Positions 19,080-27,774 of a DNA stretch of 37,055 bases are shown here, in pieces; position 1 is the first letter of the stretch, and each line of letters starts with the position of its first letter. The position numbers and the translations under genes were made by a program. The notes beneath the pieces are model-generated. The model ran no database searches. It was not told the origin of the DNA and saw only the letters and a list, made by a program, of their open reading frames with translations. This stretch comes from Akkermansia muciniphila (GTDB lineage: Bacteria; Verrucomicrobiota; Verrucomicrobiia; Limisphaerales; F1-80-MAGS106), in the NCBI GenBank assembly GCA_945865375.1, contig CAMBEJ010000039.1:1-37055 (forward strand), in the 5' to 3' direction.

Positions 19080-20495
19080 ATGAAACCGAGTTCTGCCTTC
19101 GATTCTTCTCGCCGGAATTTTTTACGTTCGATGGTGGGGGCCTCGGCGATCTTCCCCGGCCTCATCGAGGAACTCGTCGCCCAGGACGCCGGACGGTCCA
19201 ACCCGTTTGATCCGCTCGCACCCAGGCCGTCGCATCACGGGGCGAAGGCCAAGCGTGTGATTTTTCTCTACATGAGCGGCGGTGTTTCGCACGTCGATTC
19301 CTGGGACCACAAACCAAGGCTTTTCACCGACGCTGGCAAGACCGTTGCCGTGGGCGAATTCCAGGGCCGCAAAGGCGACTTCAAAATGTGGGTCAAGAAG
19401 CCTCAATGGACGTTCGCCAGGCACGGACGTTGCGGCACGGAAGCCAGCACGCTCTTCCCACACATTGCCGGGTGCGTCGATGACCTCTGCGTGATTCGCT
19501 CGATGAAGTCGGATCACACCAACCACTACGAAGCCACGCTGGGCATCCACACGGGGTCGTTCACATTTGCCCGCCCGAGCATCGGTTCGTGGGTCAGCTA
19601 CGGGCTCGGTGCCGAGAACCGGAACCTGCCGTCGTATATCGTCATCGCCCCAAAGACTCCGTATGCCGGGAGCCAGGTATGGGCGAGCGATTTTCTGCCG
19701 GGCTCGCACCAAGGCACGCTGGTCGTGCCTGGGCCGGACCCGGTGTCCAACATCCAGCGCCGCGTCGCCACAAGCCGCATGCAGGAGCTTGAGCTCGGAT
19801 TGATGGCGAGGATGAACCAACGGCATCTCGCCACACGTCCAGAAGACTCCCTGCTGACGGCACGCATCAAATCGTTCGAAACCGCCTTCGGGATGCAGAT
19901 GGAGATGCCGGACGTTTTCGACCTCGCGAAGGAAAGCGATGCCACGCTCAAACTCTACGGCCTGGAACGGGGTAGCACGAAGGGTTTTGCCTGGCAATGT
20001 CTTGTCGCCCGGCGGCTCGCGGAGCGCGGCGTGCGTTTCATCGAGTTGATCGACGTCGGCTCGTCGGATAATTGGGACGCGCACGGAGATATGCTGACCC
20101 ACACCCCGCTGGCGAAGAACGTTGACCAGGCTATCGCGGGTTTGCTCCTGGACTTGAAATCGCGCGGCATGCTCGAGGACACACTCGTGGTCTGGACGAC
20201 GGAGTTCGGCCGAACACCGTTCAACAACGCCGCCGACGCCAAGGGTCGGGAGCATCATCACTGGGTTTTCTCCTCATGGCTGGCTGGCGCTGGTGTGAAG
20301 CCTGGCACGGTTTACGGGGCATCCGACGACTACGGCATTGAAGTCGCCAACAACCCCGTTCACGTGCATGACTTCCACGCCACAATTCTGCACCTGTTGG
20401 GCCTCAACCACGAGCGCCTCACGTTCCGTCACAGTGGCCGTGATTACCGCCTCACCGATGTGGCAGGCAACGTGGTCAATGGGATTTTGTCGTAA
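19080..20495 (+). CDS. DUF1501 protein with twin-arginine leader
   Basis: The 471-aa protein starts at the ATG at 19080, just after the stop of the DUF1549/DUF1553 gene. Its leader is SRRNFLRSMVGAS, a likely Tat signal, so a folded, cofactor- or metal-containing periplasmic protein is expected. SGGVSHVDSWDHKP (66-79) and, near residue 375, TEFGRTP followed by GREHHHW match DUF1501, a relative of the alkaline phosphatase/sulfatase superfamily. The end, NHERLTFRHSGRDYRLTDV, is typical of the family. It probably works with the upstream protein; the reaction is unknown. The frame is open further upstream inside the previous gene, but the leader makes the chosen start clear. Confidence 0.92.
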   Translation: MKPSSAFDSSRRNFLRSMVGASAIFPGLIEELVAQDAGRSNPFDPLAPRPSHHGAKAKRVIFLYMSGGVSHVDSWDHKPRLFTDAGKTVAVGEFQGRKGDFKMWVKKPQWTFARHGRCGTEASTLFPHIAGCVDDLCVIRSMKSDHTNHYEATLGIHTGSFTFARPSIGSWVSYGLGAENRNLPSYIVIAPKTPYAGSQVWASDFLPGSHQGTLVVPGPDPVSNIQRRVATSRMQELELGLMARMNQRHLATRPEDSLLTARIKSFETAFGMQMEMPDVFDLAKESDATLKLYGLERGSTKGFAWQCLVARRLAERGVRFIELIDVGSSDNWDAHGDMLTHTPLAKNVDQAIAGLLLDLKSRGMLEDTLVVWTTEFGRTPFNNAADAKGREHHHWVFSSWLAGAGVKPGTVYGASDDYGIEVANNPVHVHDFHATILHLLGLNHERLTFRHSGRDYRLTDVAGNVVNGILS

Positions 20496-20503
20496 CCATC
20501 CAG

Positions 20504-20607
20504 TGCGGTCGCAACCGCAGGATGACACGGCTTTCCGGATTACTGGCTGACGTGGCGCGTGCAGATGGAGGCATCGGTAGGAGCGGATTGTTGTCACCTA
20601 GGACAAC
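20504..20607. other. Two small hairpins after the DUF1501 gene
   Basis: TGCGGT-CGCA-ACCGCA (20504-20519) is a perfect 6-bp stem starting 9 nt after the stop, and GTTGTC (20590-20595) pairs with GACAAC (20602-20607). Neither is followed by a T run, so a rho-independent terminator is possible but unproven. The rest of the gap up to 20743 shows nothing I recognise. Confidence 0.3.
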
Positions 20608-20743
20608 GTGATCGCAGGTTCCGTGGCATTCAAACGTTTGACGAAGCTCATAATGAGAATTGCTGTTCGCCGTTTCAACGGGCTTGCGCCGCATCCCGGT
20701 CCGTCGCTAGGCTGATCTCATGCCTTTATCCCCATATCAAATT

Positions 20744-21637
20744 ATGAAACGAATTCTCAGCTGTCTCGTGTTGGCCTTCACGATTTCTCTGCTGCCCGCG
20801 GCGGACGGCGAGTCGAAGTTCAAACGCACGGAGGATGTGCTGTACGGAAGAAAATTCGGCACGGCGCTCACCCTGGATGTGTTTGAGCCGGAGAAGAAGA
20901 ACGGCGCGGCCGTGATCTTCATGGTGAGCGGGGGATTCTTCTCCAGTCATGAGTCGATCAACGGAAAGACCTACTCCCCGTTCCTCAATCGCGGCTACAC
21001 GGTCTTCGCCGTCGTTCATGGATCGCAGCCGAAGTTTCAGATTCCGGAAATCACGCAGGACATCCACCGGGCCGTGCGGTTCGTGCGAGTCAACGCCTCG
21101 CGTTGGGGTGTGGACCCGCAGAAGTTCGGCATCACGGGCGGTAGCGCGGGCGGGCATCTATCGCTCACGATGGGCACGCAGGGCGGGCCTGGAAAAGCGG
21201 ACGCCAAAGACCCCGTGGATCGCGAGAGCAGCGCTGTGCAGGCCGTGGCGTGCTTTTTTCCGCCGACCGATTTCCTGAATTGGGGCAGCGCGGGCGACGA
21301 CGCAGTGGGGGTCGGCACGCTCAAGAATTTCAAGCCCGCGTTCGGCTCTAAGTCAGACACCGCCGAGGGGCGTCAGGAGCTGGGTCGCGAAATTTCGCCG
21401 CTCAATTTCGTGACCGCCAAGACCGCGCCGACGTTCATCTCCCACGGCGACGGGGACAAGCTGGTGCCGATTTACCAGGCGGAGATCTTCGAGAAGAAGT
21501 GCAAGGAGGCGGGCGTCACGTTCAAGCTCATCGTGAAGCCCGGCGCAGAGCATGGCTGGGCTGGCATGGAGAAGGAGATGGCGATGTTCGCCGATTGGTT
21601 CGACGAACATCTGCTCAGCACCAAGCCTAAGAATTAG
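20744..21637 (+). CDS. Exported alpha/beta hydrolase (esterase-like, BD-FAE type)
   Basis: A 297-aa secreted hydrolase. A signal peptide covers about 1-20 (MKRILSCLVLAFTISLLPAA). The nucleophile elbow is GGSAGGH (132-138, Ser134); the acid is probably Asp238 in HGDGDKLVP, and the base His270 in AEHGW. VSGGFF (61-66) fits the oxyanion hole loop. The family includes carbohydrate esterases and carboxylesterases, so removal of acyl groups from glycans is possible. An ATG at 20720 would add eight residues (MPLSPYQI) before the signal peptide, so I prefer 20744; neither has a Shine-Dalgarno site. The preceding DUF1501 gene is on the same strand, but a 248-nt gap argues for a separate promoter. Confidence 0.88.
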   Translation: MKRILSCLVLAFTISLLPAADGESKFKRTEDVLYGRKFGTALTLDVFEPEKKNGAAVIFMVSGGFFSSHESINGKTYSPFLNRGYTVFAVVHGSQPKFQIPEITQDIHRAVRFVRVNASRWGVDPQKFGITGGSAGGHLSLTMGTQGGPGKADAKDPVDRESSAVQAVACFFPPTDFLNWGSAGDDAVGVGTLKNFKPAFGSKSDTAEGRQELGREISPLNFVTAKTAPTFISHGDGDKLVPIYQAEIFEKKCKEAGVTFKLIVKPGAEHGWAGMEKEMAMFADWFDEHLLSTKPKN

Positions 21638-21923
21638 CTAGCAAGGACTCGTTTGCTTACTTCGATCACGGTGTTGCCGAATGAACCCGCTGATTATGGC
21701 ACTTTTATGAGCCCTCTCAATCCGCGCCTCCGCCCCTGCGGTCGGAGTTCTGGGTAACGCGCCTGTGCTGCCTCAATTCGATGAGCGGCCTTATGCAAAA
21801 TGATATGAAACTAGTTTTCAAAAATCGCCGCTTGGTTCCTTGTCCACCGCTGTGATTGTTCTCGGGTCAAGTGGAGTTTCGCGGGTTAGGAGCGGTTGTG
21901 AGCGACCTTAAATTGTCCGTTTC

Positions 21924-23054
21924 ATGGAGCAACGAATTTATCTTTCACCACCTCACGTCGGCCCTGTGGAGCGGCGTTTGCTTTTGGAGGCTCTCGACTC
22001 GAATTGGATCGCGCCCCTTGGGCCGATGGTTGACGCCTTCGAGCGGGAGGTGTGTGAACGGATCGGAGTCCCCTATGCCGTCGCGCTATCGAGCGCGACC
22101 GCCGGTTTGCATTTGTGCCTGGTTGAATCAGGTGTCGTGGCCGGGGACATCGTGCTGGTACCTACCTTCACCTTTATTGCGACTGTCAACGCGGTCCGTT
22201 ATTGCGGAGCCACCCCGGTCTTTGTGGATTGCGATGGGATCTCCTGGAATGCTGATCCTGCCGTAGCGCGCAATTCGTTTGAGGATTTGGCGGCGATTGG
22301 TCGAACGCCCAAGGCTTTCATCGTTGCCGACTGTTATGGGCAATGTGCGGATTACGACACCTTGCTGAGCCTTGCCGCGGAGTATTCAGTGACTGTGATC
22401 GAGGATGCGGCCAGCACTTTGGGTGCTCGTTATCGAGCTCGGCCAGCCGGGTCGTTTGGGAAGGCGGCGGTGTTTTCGTTTAATGGAAACAAAATTATCA
22501 CCACCAGTGGCGGGGGAATGGTGGTTTCGGAGGATGCGCGGTTGATCGAGCGGATTCGGTATCTGGCTACCCAGGCGCGTCAGGCCGCGACGCATTATGA
22601 GCACACGGAGATCGGGTATAATTATCGGCTCAGCAACTTGCTTGCATCGGTGGGTCGCGGTCAGTTGATGGGTCTCGACGACAAGATCGTGGCTCGGCGT
22701 CGGAATCGCGAACTGTATGAGGGTGAGCTTCAACATTTGCCAGGGTTGTCATTTATGCCGATCCCGGACTGGAGCCAGCCGAATCATTGGCTCACCTGTA
22801 TCGTCGTGGACCCAGTGGTATCGGGGACGGATCGTGAACGGATCCGAGTGGCGCTCGAGGCGGAGAACATCGAATCGAGACCTCTGTGGAAGCCGATGCA
22901 TCGCCAGCCGCTGTTCGCCAGTTGTCGGGTTTACGGAGGCCGGGAGTCGGAGCGTTTGTTCCGGGATGGGTTGTGTTTGCCCAGCGGTTCGGGCCTGACT
23001 ACGGAGGAGCATGCACGGGTTTGTGAGGTGGTGCGGAGAGAGTTTTATAAATGA
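21924..23054 (+). CDS. DegT/DnrJ/EryC1-family PLP aminotransferase
   Basis: The 376-aa protein is a sugar aminotransferase of the DegT/DnrJ/EryC1 (fold-type I) family. It starts IYLSPPHVG and has DSNWIAPLGPMVDAFE, close to PglE-like UDP-4-keto-sugar transaminases. The PLP lysine is Lys190 in SFNGNK, with Asp161 in IEDAAST contacting the pyridine nitrogen; ALSSATAGLHL (54-64) binds the phosphate. Length is normal. Such enzymes make amino sugars for surface glycans. No other nucleotide-sugar gene is nearby, so the pathway is not clear. The 286-nt region upstream contains no gene I can recognise. The ATG at 21924 has no Shine-Dalgarno site. Confidence 0.9.
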   Translation: MEQRIYLSPPHVGPVERRLLLEALDSNWIAPLGPMVDAFEREVCERIGVPYAVALSSATAGLHLCLVESGVVAGDIVLVPTFTFIATVNAVRYCGATPVFVDCDGISWNADPAVARNSFEDLAAIGRTPKAFIVADCYGQCADYDTLLSLAAEYSVTVIEDAASTLGARYRARPAGSFGKAAVFSFNGNKIITTSGGGMVVSEDARLIERIRYLATQARQAATHYEHTEIGYNYRLSNLLASVGRGQLMGLDDKIVARRRNRELYEGELQHLPGLSFMPIPDWSQPNHWLTCIVVDPVVSGTDRERIRVALEAENIESRPLWKPMHRQPLFASCRVYGGRESERLFRDGLCLPSGSGLTTEEHARVCEVVRREFYK

Positions 23055-23095
23055 GAACCTGACCACAAGGCTAAGTGGGGACATCCAGAGCAGCC

Positions 23096-23331
23096 ATGGC
23101 AACGCACACAACAGAATCAATCGCCCCCGCCCTGCGGATCTCAGGCTTGTCGATGGGCATCAACTTCCTGCTGGCGGTCGGGAAAATTCTCACTGGCATT
23201 TTTGGAAATTCGTATGCCCTCATATTGCTCATCAGGTCAAGGACGGGCTTCTGACTTCACAGCATCGAATTGGCGACGTCACTGTCCACATTGAGCCATG
23301 TCAACCTTCTGACACCGGAATGCCAGACTGA
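23096..23331 (+). pseudogene. Remnant of a cation diffusion facilitator gene (middle deleted)
   Basis: From the ATG at 23096 one frame reads MATHTTESIAPALRISGLSM, then INFLLAVGKILTGIFGNSYA, the first helix of a CDF-family metal exporter, and stops at 23254. Just after the point where the similarity ends (about 23222), another frame reads HQVKDGLL, then RIGDVTVHIEP, the end of the cytoplasmic CDF dimerisation domain, to a TGA at 23331. A CDF protein has about 300 residues; here only about 42 N-terminal and 30 C-terminal residues survive, out of frame with each other. About 200 codons appear to be lost in one event. It follows the aminotransferase by 41 nt. Confidence 0.75.
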
Positions 23332-23404
23332 GGAATCCGCCACATGCACCCCCCGGTGAAGGCATCAGGCACAGTGGTGAGCGTGGAGGAGAATCAGGTT
23401 CAAA

Positions 23405-24220
23405 TCATGAGCCAAACACCTTCTTGAGATGCGCCAGGCTCCGGGTGGCTATCTCTTCAGGGCCTTCTTCAAAGTTGAACACCTCCACAGACACGGTCCC
23501 GTCATAGCCAACCTCCTTCAAGGCACTTGCTATGGGCACAAAATCCGTGTCACCGAACCCCGGCCCTTTCAGGTTCCTGTCATTCGCGTGAAAATACGCG
23601 AAATGAGGCCATGATTCTCGAATGATCTGAGGAATCGGTTTCTGTTCCGAGGACATGGCTTTGACATCCAAAATGATTCGGAAACTGGGGCTCGATATCG
23701 AACGAGTGAAACGGATCGCTTCGTCAGCAGTGTTAATGAAATTGGTTTCGGAAGGTGCCAGCGGTTCGAAACAAATCACAATTCCAAGTTGTTCCGCACG
23801 CCGCACTGCCTCTCTGAATCCGTCCTGCGCCCATCCCCATCCCGTCTCAAAATCGATGCCCTCCATCAAACTGCGCTGTTTGGGGGACCCCACCACCATG
23901 GTCTTTCCACCAAGATCAGCGCAGAACTCCACCAACGCGCATAAGTACTCGGCGGTGCGCCCCCTGACCACAGGGTCGGGGTGAGTCAGGTGGAGCCCTT
24001 CCGTAAAAGCCAGAACCCAGTGAATGCCGGAGATCTTGATCCCCTCACGCACCGCTAGGTCCCGGATCGCCACACGGTCCGCCTTCGAGATGTCCGTCAC
24101 ATACTTCGACACCGTGAACGGCGCTATTTCGACGGCGTCATACCCGGCCTGGGCGGCAAATCGGAATCCACGCTCCAACGGCCAGGGTTGGAAGATTTCA
24201 TTACAGATAGCGAATTGCAT
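23405..24220 (-). CDS. Sugar phosphate isomerase/epimerase-like TIM barrel
   Basis: The 271-aa protein belongs to the xylose-isomerase-like TIM-barrel family (AP endonuclease 2 fold). The four metal-binding positions can be seen: Glu152 in CFEPLA, Asp185 in LDVKAM, His211 in YFHANDRN and Glu246 in VSVEVF. It probably isomerises or epimerises a keto-sugar or a polyol-derived compound with a divalent metal in the cytoplasm. No leader is present. An MFS transporter lies upstream on the same strand (130 nt gap), so uptake and first conversion of the same compound is a reasonable guess. The ATG at 24220 is followed directly by the first strand (MQFAICNEIF). Confidence 0.9.
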   Translation of the reverse strand: MQFAICNEIFQPWPLERGFRFAAQAGYDAVEIAPFTVSKYVTDISKADRVAIRDLAVREGIKISGIHWVLAFTEGLHLTHPDPVVRGRTAEYLCALVEFCADLGGKTMVVGSPKQRSLMEGIDFETGWGWAQDGFREAVRRAEQLGIVICFEPLAPSETNFINTADEAIRFTRSISSPSFRIILDVKAMSSEQKPIPQIIRESWPHFAYFHANDRNLKGPGFGDTDFVPIASALKEVGYDGTVSVEVFNFEEGPEEIATRSLAHLKKVFGS

Positions 24221-24246
24221 AAAAACACCTAAAAGGAATAGGAATT

Positions 24247-24265
24247 GACCACGGATTACACGGAT
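24247..24265. repeat. Single half of an accacggattacacggat-type repeat
   Basis: GACCACGGATTACACGGAT lies in the 130-nt gap between the isomerase and MFS genes. From memory, similar accacggattacacggat motifs are dispersed in intergenic regions of many environmental bacteria, like the accacagaggcacagagg motif at 124-227. No inverted partner is visible nearby, so this would be a solitary or decayed half. Confidence 0.4.
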
Positions 24266-24350
24266 GGCAGGGATATGATTTTGGGATATCGCATCTCGAG
24301 GCTTTCATCATCAGTGAGACTTCAAAATAGAGAATCCTCGAAGTGTTATT

Positions 24351-25610
24351 TTAGTCGGGCAGGGCTTTGCCTTTGGTTTCCGGGGCGATCCACACAACGA
24401 TCATGCCGACCAAGTAAACCAGCGTGATAACAGCCCCCATCTGGGCGTAATCACCTCCATAGTGCTTCACCAACTGGCCGCTCGTCAGAGCTCCCACAGC
24501 CGCAACAATCCGGCCAAAGTTAAAACAAATACCTTGGCCGGTGGCACGGACTCGCGTCGGGAACAGCTCGGGGAAATACAGGGGGAACCACCCATAGAAT
24601 GCCGCCGTCGAACATCCCACGAGAGCTGTCACGGCCAGGAAGCCGGGGCCGTAGGTGTGCATTGTCCGAAACAGCAACCCGCAGGTGACCAAGGAGGCGG
24701 CGCACAAACCAAAATAGCCGAGCCGCCGGCTGATAGATCCGCCGAGAATCGGGGCCATCAGACTGCCCAGCACCGCACCCAGTGAAGAGGCCATCTGCGC
24801 GCTGGCTTTCGCCTCAGGCATGGTTCCACCCGTCAACCGGTCCGCCCAGAGCGGAATCCATTGAACCGATCCCCATGTGCCGATGAGCGCCACCGAGGCC
24901 AGCACAATGCCAATCACCGTGCGCCCCAGCAACGGAGGCGACAACACTTCTGTCAGCGGTCGGATTTTCTTCCCACCCACCGCTGCTTTCCATCGTTCGG
25001 ATTCCGGCACAAACAGGCGAATCAGAAAGGTTAAAAGGGCGGGAGTGGCTCCCACCAGAAACATCCAACGCCAGGATTGCTGCGTCACGGGCACGACTTT
25101 GGCGAGCAATCCCACCAGAAGCATGCCCACATTGGCTGCGGCTCCAATCGCTCCAGCCAGCCAAGGGCGATGCTTCTCCGGCCAGCACTCCATCACAAGC
25201 GCCACCCCCAACGCCCATTCTCCTCCCATCCCAAGAGCGGCCAGAAAGCGGAAAACTCCCAAGTGCCATGGCTGGGTTGCGAAATACGCCGCACCGCTGA
25301 AAATCGAATAGGCGAGGATGCTCCAGCTCATCGCCCGCACCCTTCCAATCCTATCCCCGAGCCAGCCAAAAATCCCTCCACCCACAGCCGCGCCCACCAA
25401 AAAAGCGGCTGTGATCCGCCCCATCCATTCCCCCACGAGCGCATCCCCCCCGCTGCCCAGCATATCCTTTAAAGCAGGTCTCGCCACCACGGGGAACAAG
25501 CCGATCTCAAACCCGTCAAACAACCACCCAAGAAACGCGGCGAGCAACGTCAGCCACCGGACTCGCGTTGACGGCACGGGGTGTCCAGTGATCGATGGCG
25601 GCTGGCTCAT
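24351..25610 (-). CDS. MFS transporter (sugar/organic acid type)
   Basis: A 419-aa major facilitator superfamily protein with about twelve hydrophobic segments. The motif-A loop GWLGDRIGRVRAM (82-94) between helices 2 and 3 is well kept, as is the acidic DGFEIGLFPVV in helix 1 (32-42), typical of the aromatic acid/sugar transporter branch. RFLAALGMGGEWALG fits helix 4. PELFPTRVRATGQG, late in the protein, is the second-half signature. It probably imports a small sugar or acid by proton symport. It is followed on the same strand by the TIM-barrel isomerase. The ATG at 25610 has about 16 residues before the first helix. Confidence 0.9.
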   Translation of the reverse strand: MSQPPSITGHPVPSTRVRWLTLLAAFLGWLFDGFEIGLFPVVARPALKDMLGSGGDALVGEWMGRITAAFLVGAAVGGGIFGWLGDRIGRVRAMSWSILAYSIFSGAAYFATQPWHLGVFRFLAALGMGGEWALGVALVMECWPEKHRPWLAGAIGAAANVGMLLVGLLAKVVPVTQQSWRWMFLVGATPALLTFLIRLFVPESERWKAAVGGKKIRPLTEVLSPPLLGRTVIGIVLASVALIGTWGSVQWIPLWADRLTGGTMPEAKASAQMASSLGAVLGSLMAPILGGSISRRLGYFGLCAASLVTCGLLFRTMHTYGPGFLAVTALVGCSTAAFYGWFPLYFPELFPTRVRATGQGICFNFGRIVAAVGALTSGQLVKHYGGDYAQMGAVITLVYLVGMIVVWIAPETKGKALPD

Positions 25611-25773
25611 AAGGTTTCAAAGTCACCAATCCCGGAGAAAACAGTCTTCCTGACAGAGCGTCCTGCCCATGGATTTGGATGGGTTGACTTCAGCATCACA
25701 CAGCTAAGGCTGGCAAGCCTCATCCCAAACAAATTCTCCATCGGGGCGCGATCCTTCATGGCGAGGCCGGCGG

Positions 25774-26607
25774 CTAGGGTGCCTGGGCAACGGGCCTTCG
25801 GATCCAGCGGCAATACACTATCACAAGAACCAACAAGAGGCCGAGGCCACAAACAATGGTGGCGCCGATGGGCAGATCCGCCACGGCGGTCACCCAAAGA
25901 CTGCCCACGCTGGCCACCGTCGAACAACACCAAGCCACGACGAGTTGGGTCCGCAATGAATTTGCGAGATACGCAGCGCACACTGCGGGCACTATCAGGT
26001 AGGAGAAAGTCAAAAGCACACCCCCCACATGAACAAAGCTGGTGACGGCAAGGCCAAATAGTGCATAGAAGAAAAAATCCCACCAAATCGTTGAAAGCTC
26101 TGTCTTTTTTCCATGGCCCTCTATTTGCGATAGTTCCAAAAAACGGGCGCGAAACACAAAATGCAAGACGCCGATCACGGCATACAATCCAAATGTTTTC
26201 AGAATCTCCTGGGGTGACACCACCAGAAGCTCTCCCACCAGAGATCGCTGCAGCTCCTCCTTGCCTTCGGCGCTCTTGCTCAACAAAAGAATGCCGAGCG
26301 CCGCGGACACCACATACACAATTCCGATCAACGCTTCCTGAGGCACCTTCTGATGCTCGGATCGCGTCAGCGTGAAGAGGGTGGCCCCAACGAGGGTAAA
26401 GCTCACCGACCATGCGTAACTGGCCGCATCGTGAACGTCGTGCCCGAGCAGAATTGAAACACAGGTCCCGAGCGCGGCCACCTGAGCCAGAGCCAGGTCC
26501 ACAAAAATGACCCCCCTGCGAACCACGTGCAACCCCATGTAGCCCAGCAACCACGGGAGCAGGAGACACGCCAGCAACGGCCATTTGATGATGTCCAACG
26601 TTTGCAC
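25774..26607 (-). CDS. Zinc/manganese ABC transporter permease (ZnuB/MntB type)
   Basis: The 277-aa protein is an ABC-3 family permease with about seven to nine helices. GYMGLHVVRRGVIFVDLALAQ (about 22-42) is the family signature, and SFVHVGGVLLTFSYLIVPA is the conserved late helix. It lies 30 nt after the binding-protein gene, so the two should act together to import zinc or manganese across the inner membrane. No ATP-binding gene is present in this cluster or elsewhere in the window except the unrelated exporter ATPase at 4789, so ZnuC must be encoded elsewhere or is missing. The start is the ATG at 26607. Confidence 0.9.
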   Translation of the reverse strand: MQTLDIIKWPLLACLLLPWLLGYMGLHVVRRGVIFVDLALAQVAALGTCVSILLGHDVHDAASYAWSVSFTLVGATLFTLTRSEHQKVPQEALIGIVYVVSAALGILLLSKSAEGKEELQRSLVGELLVVSPQEILKTFGLYAVIGVLHFVFRARFLELSQIEGHGKKTELSTIWWDFFFYALFGLAVTSFVHVGGVLLTFSYLIVPAVCAAYLANSLRTQLVVAWCCSTVASVGSLWVTAVADLPIGATIVCGLGLLLVLVIVYCRWIRRPVAQAP

Positions 26608-26637
26608 AAATTCCTTCGAACCAGACCTGGCTGCGCC

Positions 26638-27699
26638 TCACCTCGGCTCACCGGGCCGGCTCAAACCCTGCGCGAACAACTTCACCAGTTGTTCCATCAA
26701 CCCCACGTAATCCATTTCGGTGCCCTTCACTCCGCCCGGATACTGGGCCACGTCCACCACCCGCACAGCTCCCACTTGGGCGGCGACGCGCTCCGCAGTT
26801 TTTCGACTCTGATAGGGCTCCACGACGATCACCCTCACATGGGCTGCCTTCATCTTCGCGACCACTCCGGCGAGATGCGTTGGCGTTGGCGGAATCCCAG
26901 GTTTCGGCTCCAGAAACAGTTCGCTCTTGAGTCCAAACCTTCGCGCGAAATATTGCCAGGTGTTGTGATGCGCCACCAGTTGCTGACCCTCGTACGGTGC
27001 CAGCGCCCTCTCCCACTCCGCCACCTTTGATTCCAAACGGGTTTTGAACAACTCCAGCCTGGTTTCATAAAACGCGGCATTCATCGGATCCACACGAGAT
27101 AGCGCTCCGGCAATGGTGCGCGCGACTCTCGAAGCATTTGTTGGATCCACCAAATAATGAGGGTTTCCTTTTGAATGCACGTCGCCCTGGGAACGGTCGA
27201 GCGTCTTGGGCACATCCAGCAATTCGATTCCTGCCGCGCACGAAACACGACCTGGCGATCCCGCTGCAAGCTTGGGATTGCGGGCACTCACGAGCAACGG
27301 CCCAAGCCACCCCGACTCCAGCTCCGCCCCGCCTTCCAACAACACGTCGGCCTTGTTCAATTTCAAAATGAAGCTCGGTTTGGCGTCCACAAAATGAGGA
27401 TCCTCCGTCGGTTTCGCCAGTGTCGCGATCTCCGCAAGGTCACCCGTCAAGGCGAACGCGATCGAAGCGATGTCGGGCGTCGTGCAGACCACCGAAAGCT
27501 TGGCGTGAGCGCTGCCAACCAGAACCACGCTGAGAAAGAGAGGAAACAGCGTGCCTGCGCCCAGAGATGCGCGAGTCCTCAGAGTGGCACCTTGTTTGCT
27601 GGAGACAATCCTGCTCGGAGTACGCGTCCACAACGCCTTCCCCCGCCATCTCGATGCGAAGTTGAGCCACAGGGACCAGTGACAAACAATCATGTGCAT
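26638..27699 (-). CDS. Metal ABC transporter substrate-binding protein (ZnuA type)
   Basis: The 353-aa protein belongs to the cluster A-I metal-binding proteins (ZnuA/MntA/TroA). Metal ligand candidates are His102 in EDPHFVDAKPS, His181 in NPHYLVDP, His244 or His245 in VAHHNTWQYFARRFGL, and Glu294. The His-rich loop of many ZnuA proteins is absent. The signal peptide lies unusually late (about 48-66, ending SAHA), which suggests that the true start is inside the frame; no internal ATG is available, but a TTG at codon 23 is possible. I keep the ATG at 27699 with that doubt. It shuttles the metal to the permease downstream. The outer-membrane protein gene is 75 nt upstream. Confidence 0.88.
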   Translation of the reverse strand: MHMIVCHWSLWLNFASRWRGKALWTRTPSRIVSSKQGATLRTRASLGAGTLFPLFLSVVLVGSAHAKLSVVCTTPDIASIAFALTGDLAEIATLAKPTEDPHFVDAKPSFILKLNKADVLLEGGAELESGWLGPLLVSARNPKLAAGSPGRVSCAAGIELLDVPKTLDRSQGDVHSKGNPHYLVDPTNASRVARTIAGALSRVDPMNAAFYETRLELFKTRLESKVAEWERALAPYEGQQLVAHHNTWQYFARRFGLKSELFLEPKPGIPPTPTHLAGVVAKMKAAHVRVIVVEPYQSRKTAERVAAQVGAVRVVDVAQYPGGVKGTEMDYVGLMEQLVKLFAQGLSRPGEPR

Positions 27700-27774
27700 T
27701 TGTTAACGTCTTTCCATTAACCGTCACGTCCTGGTGATGAATTCCAACGACTGGCACCTATCGCACTGCTGACG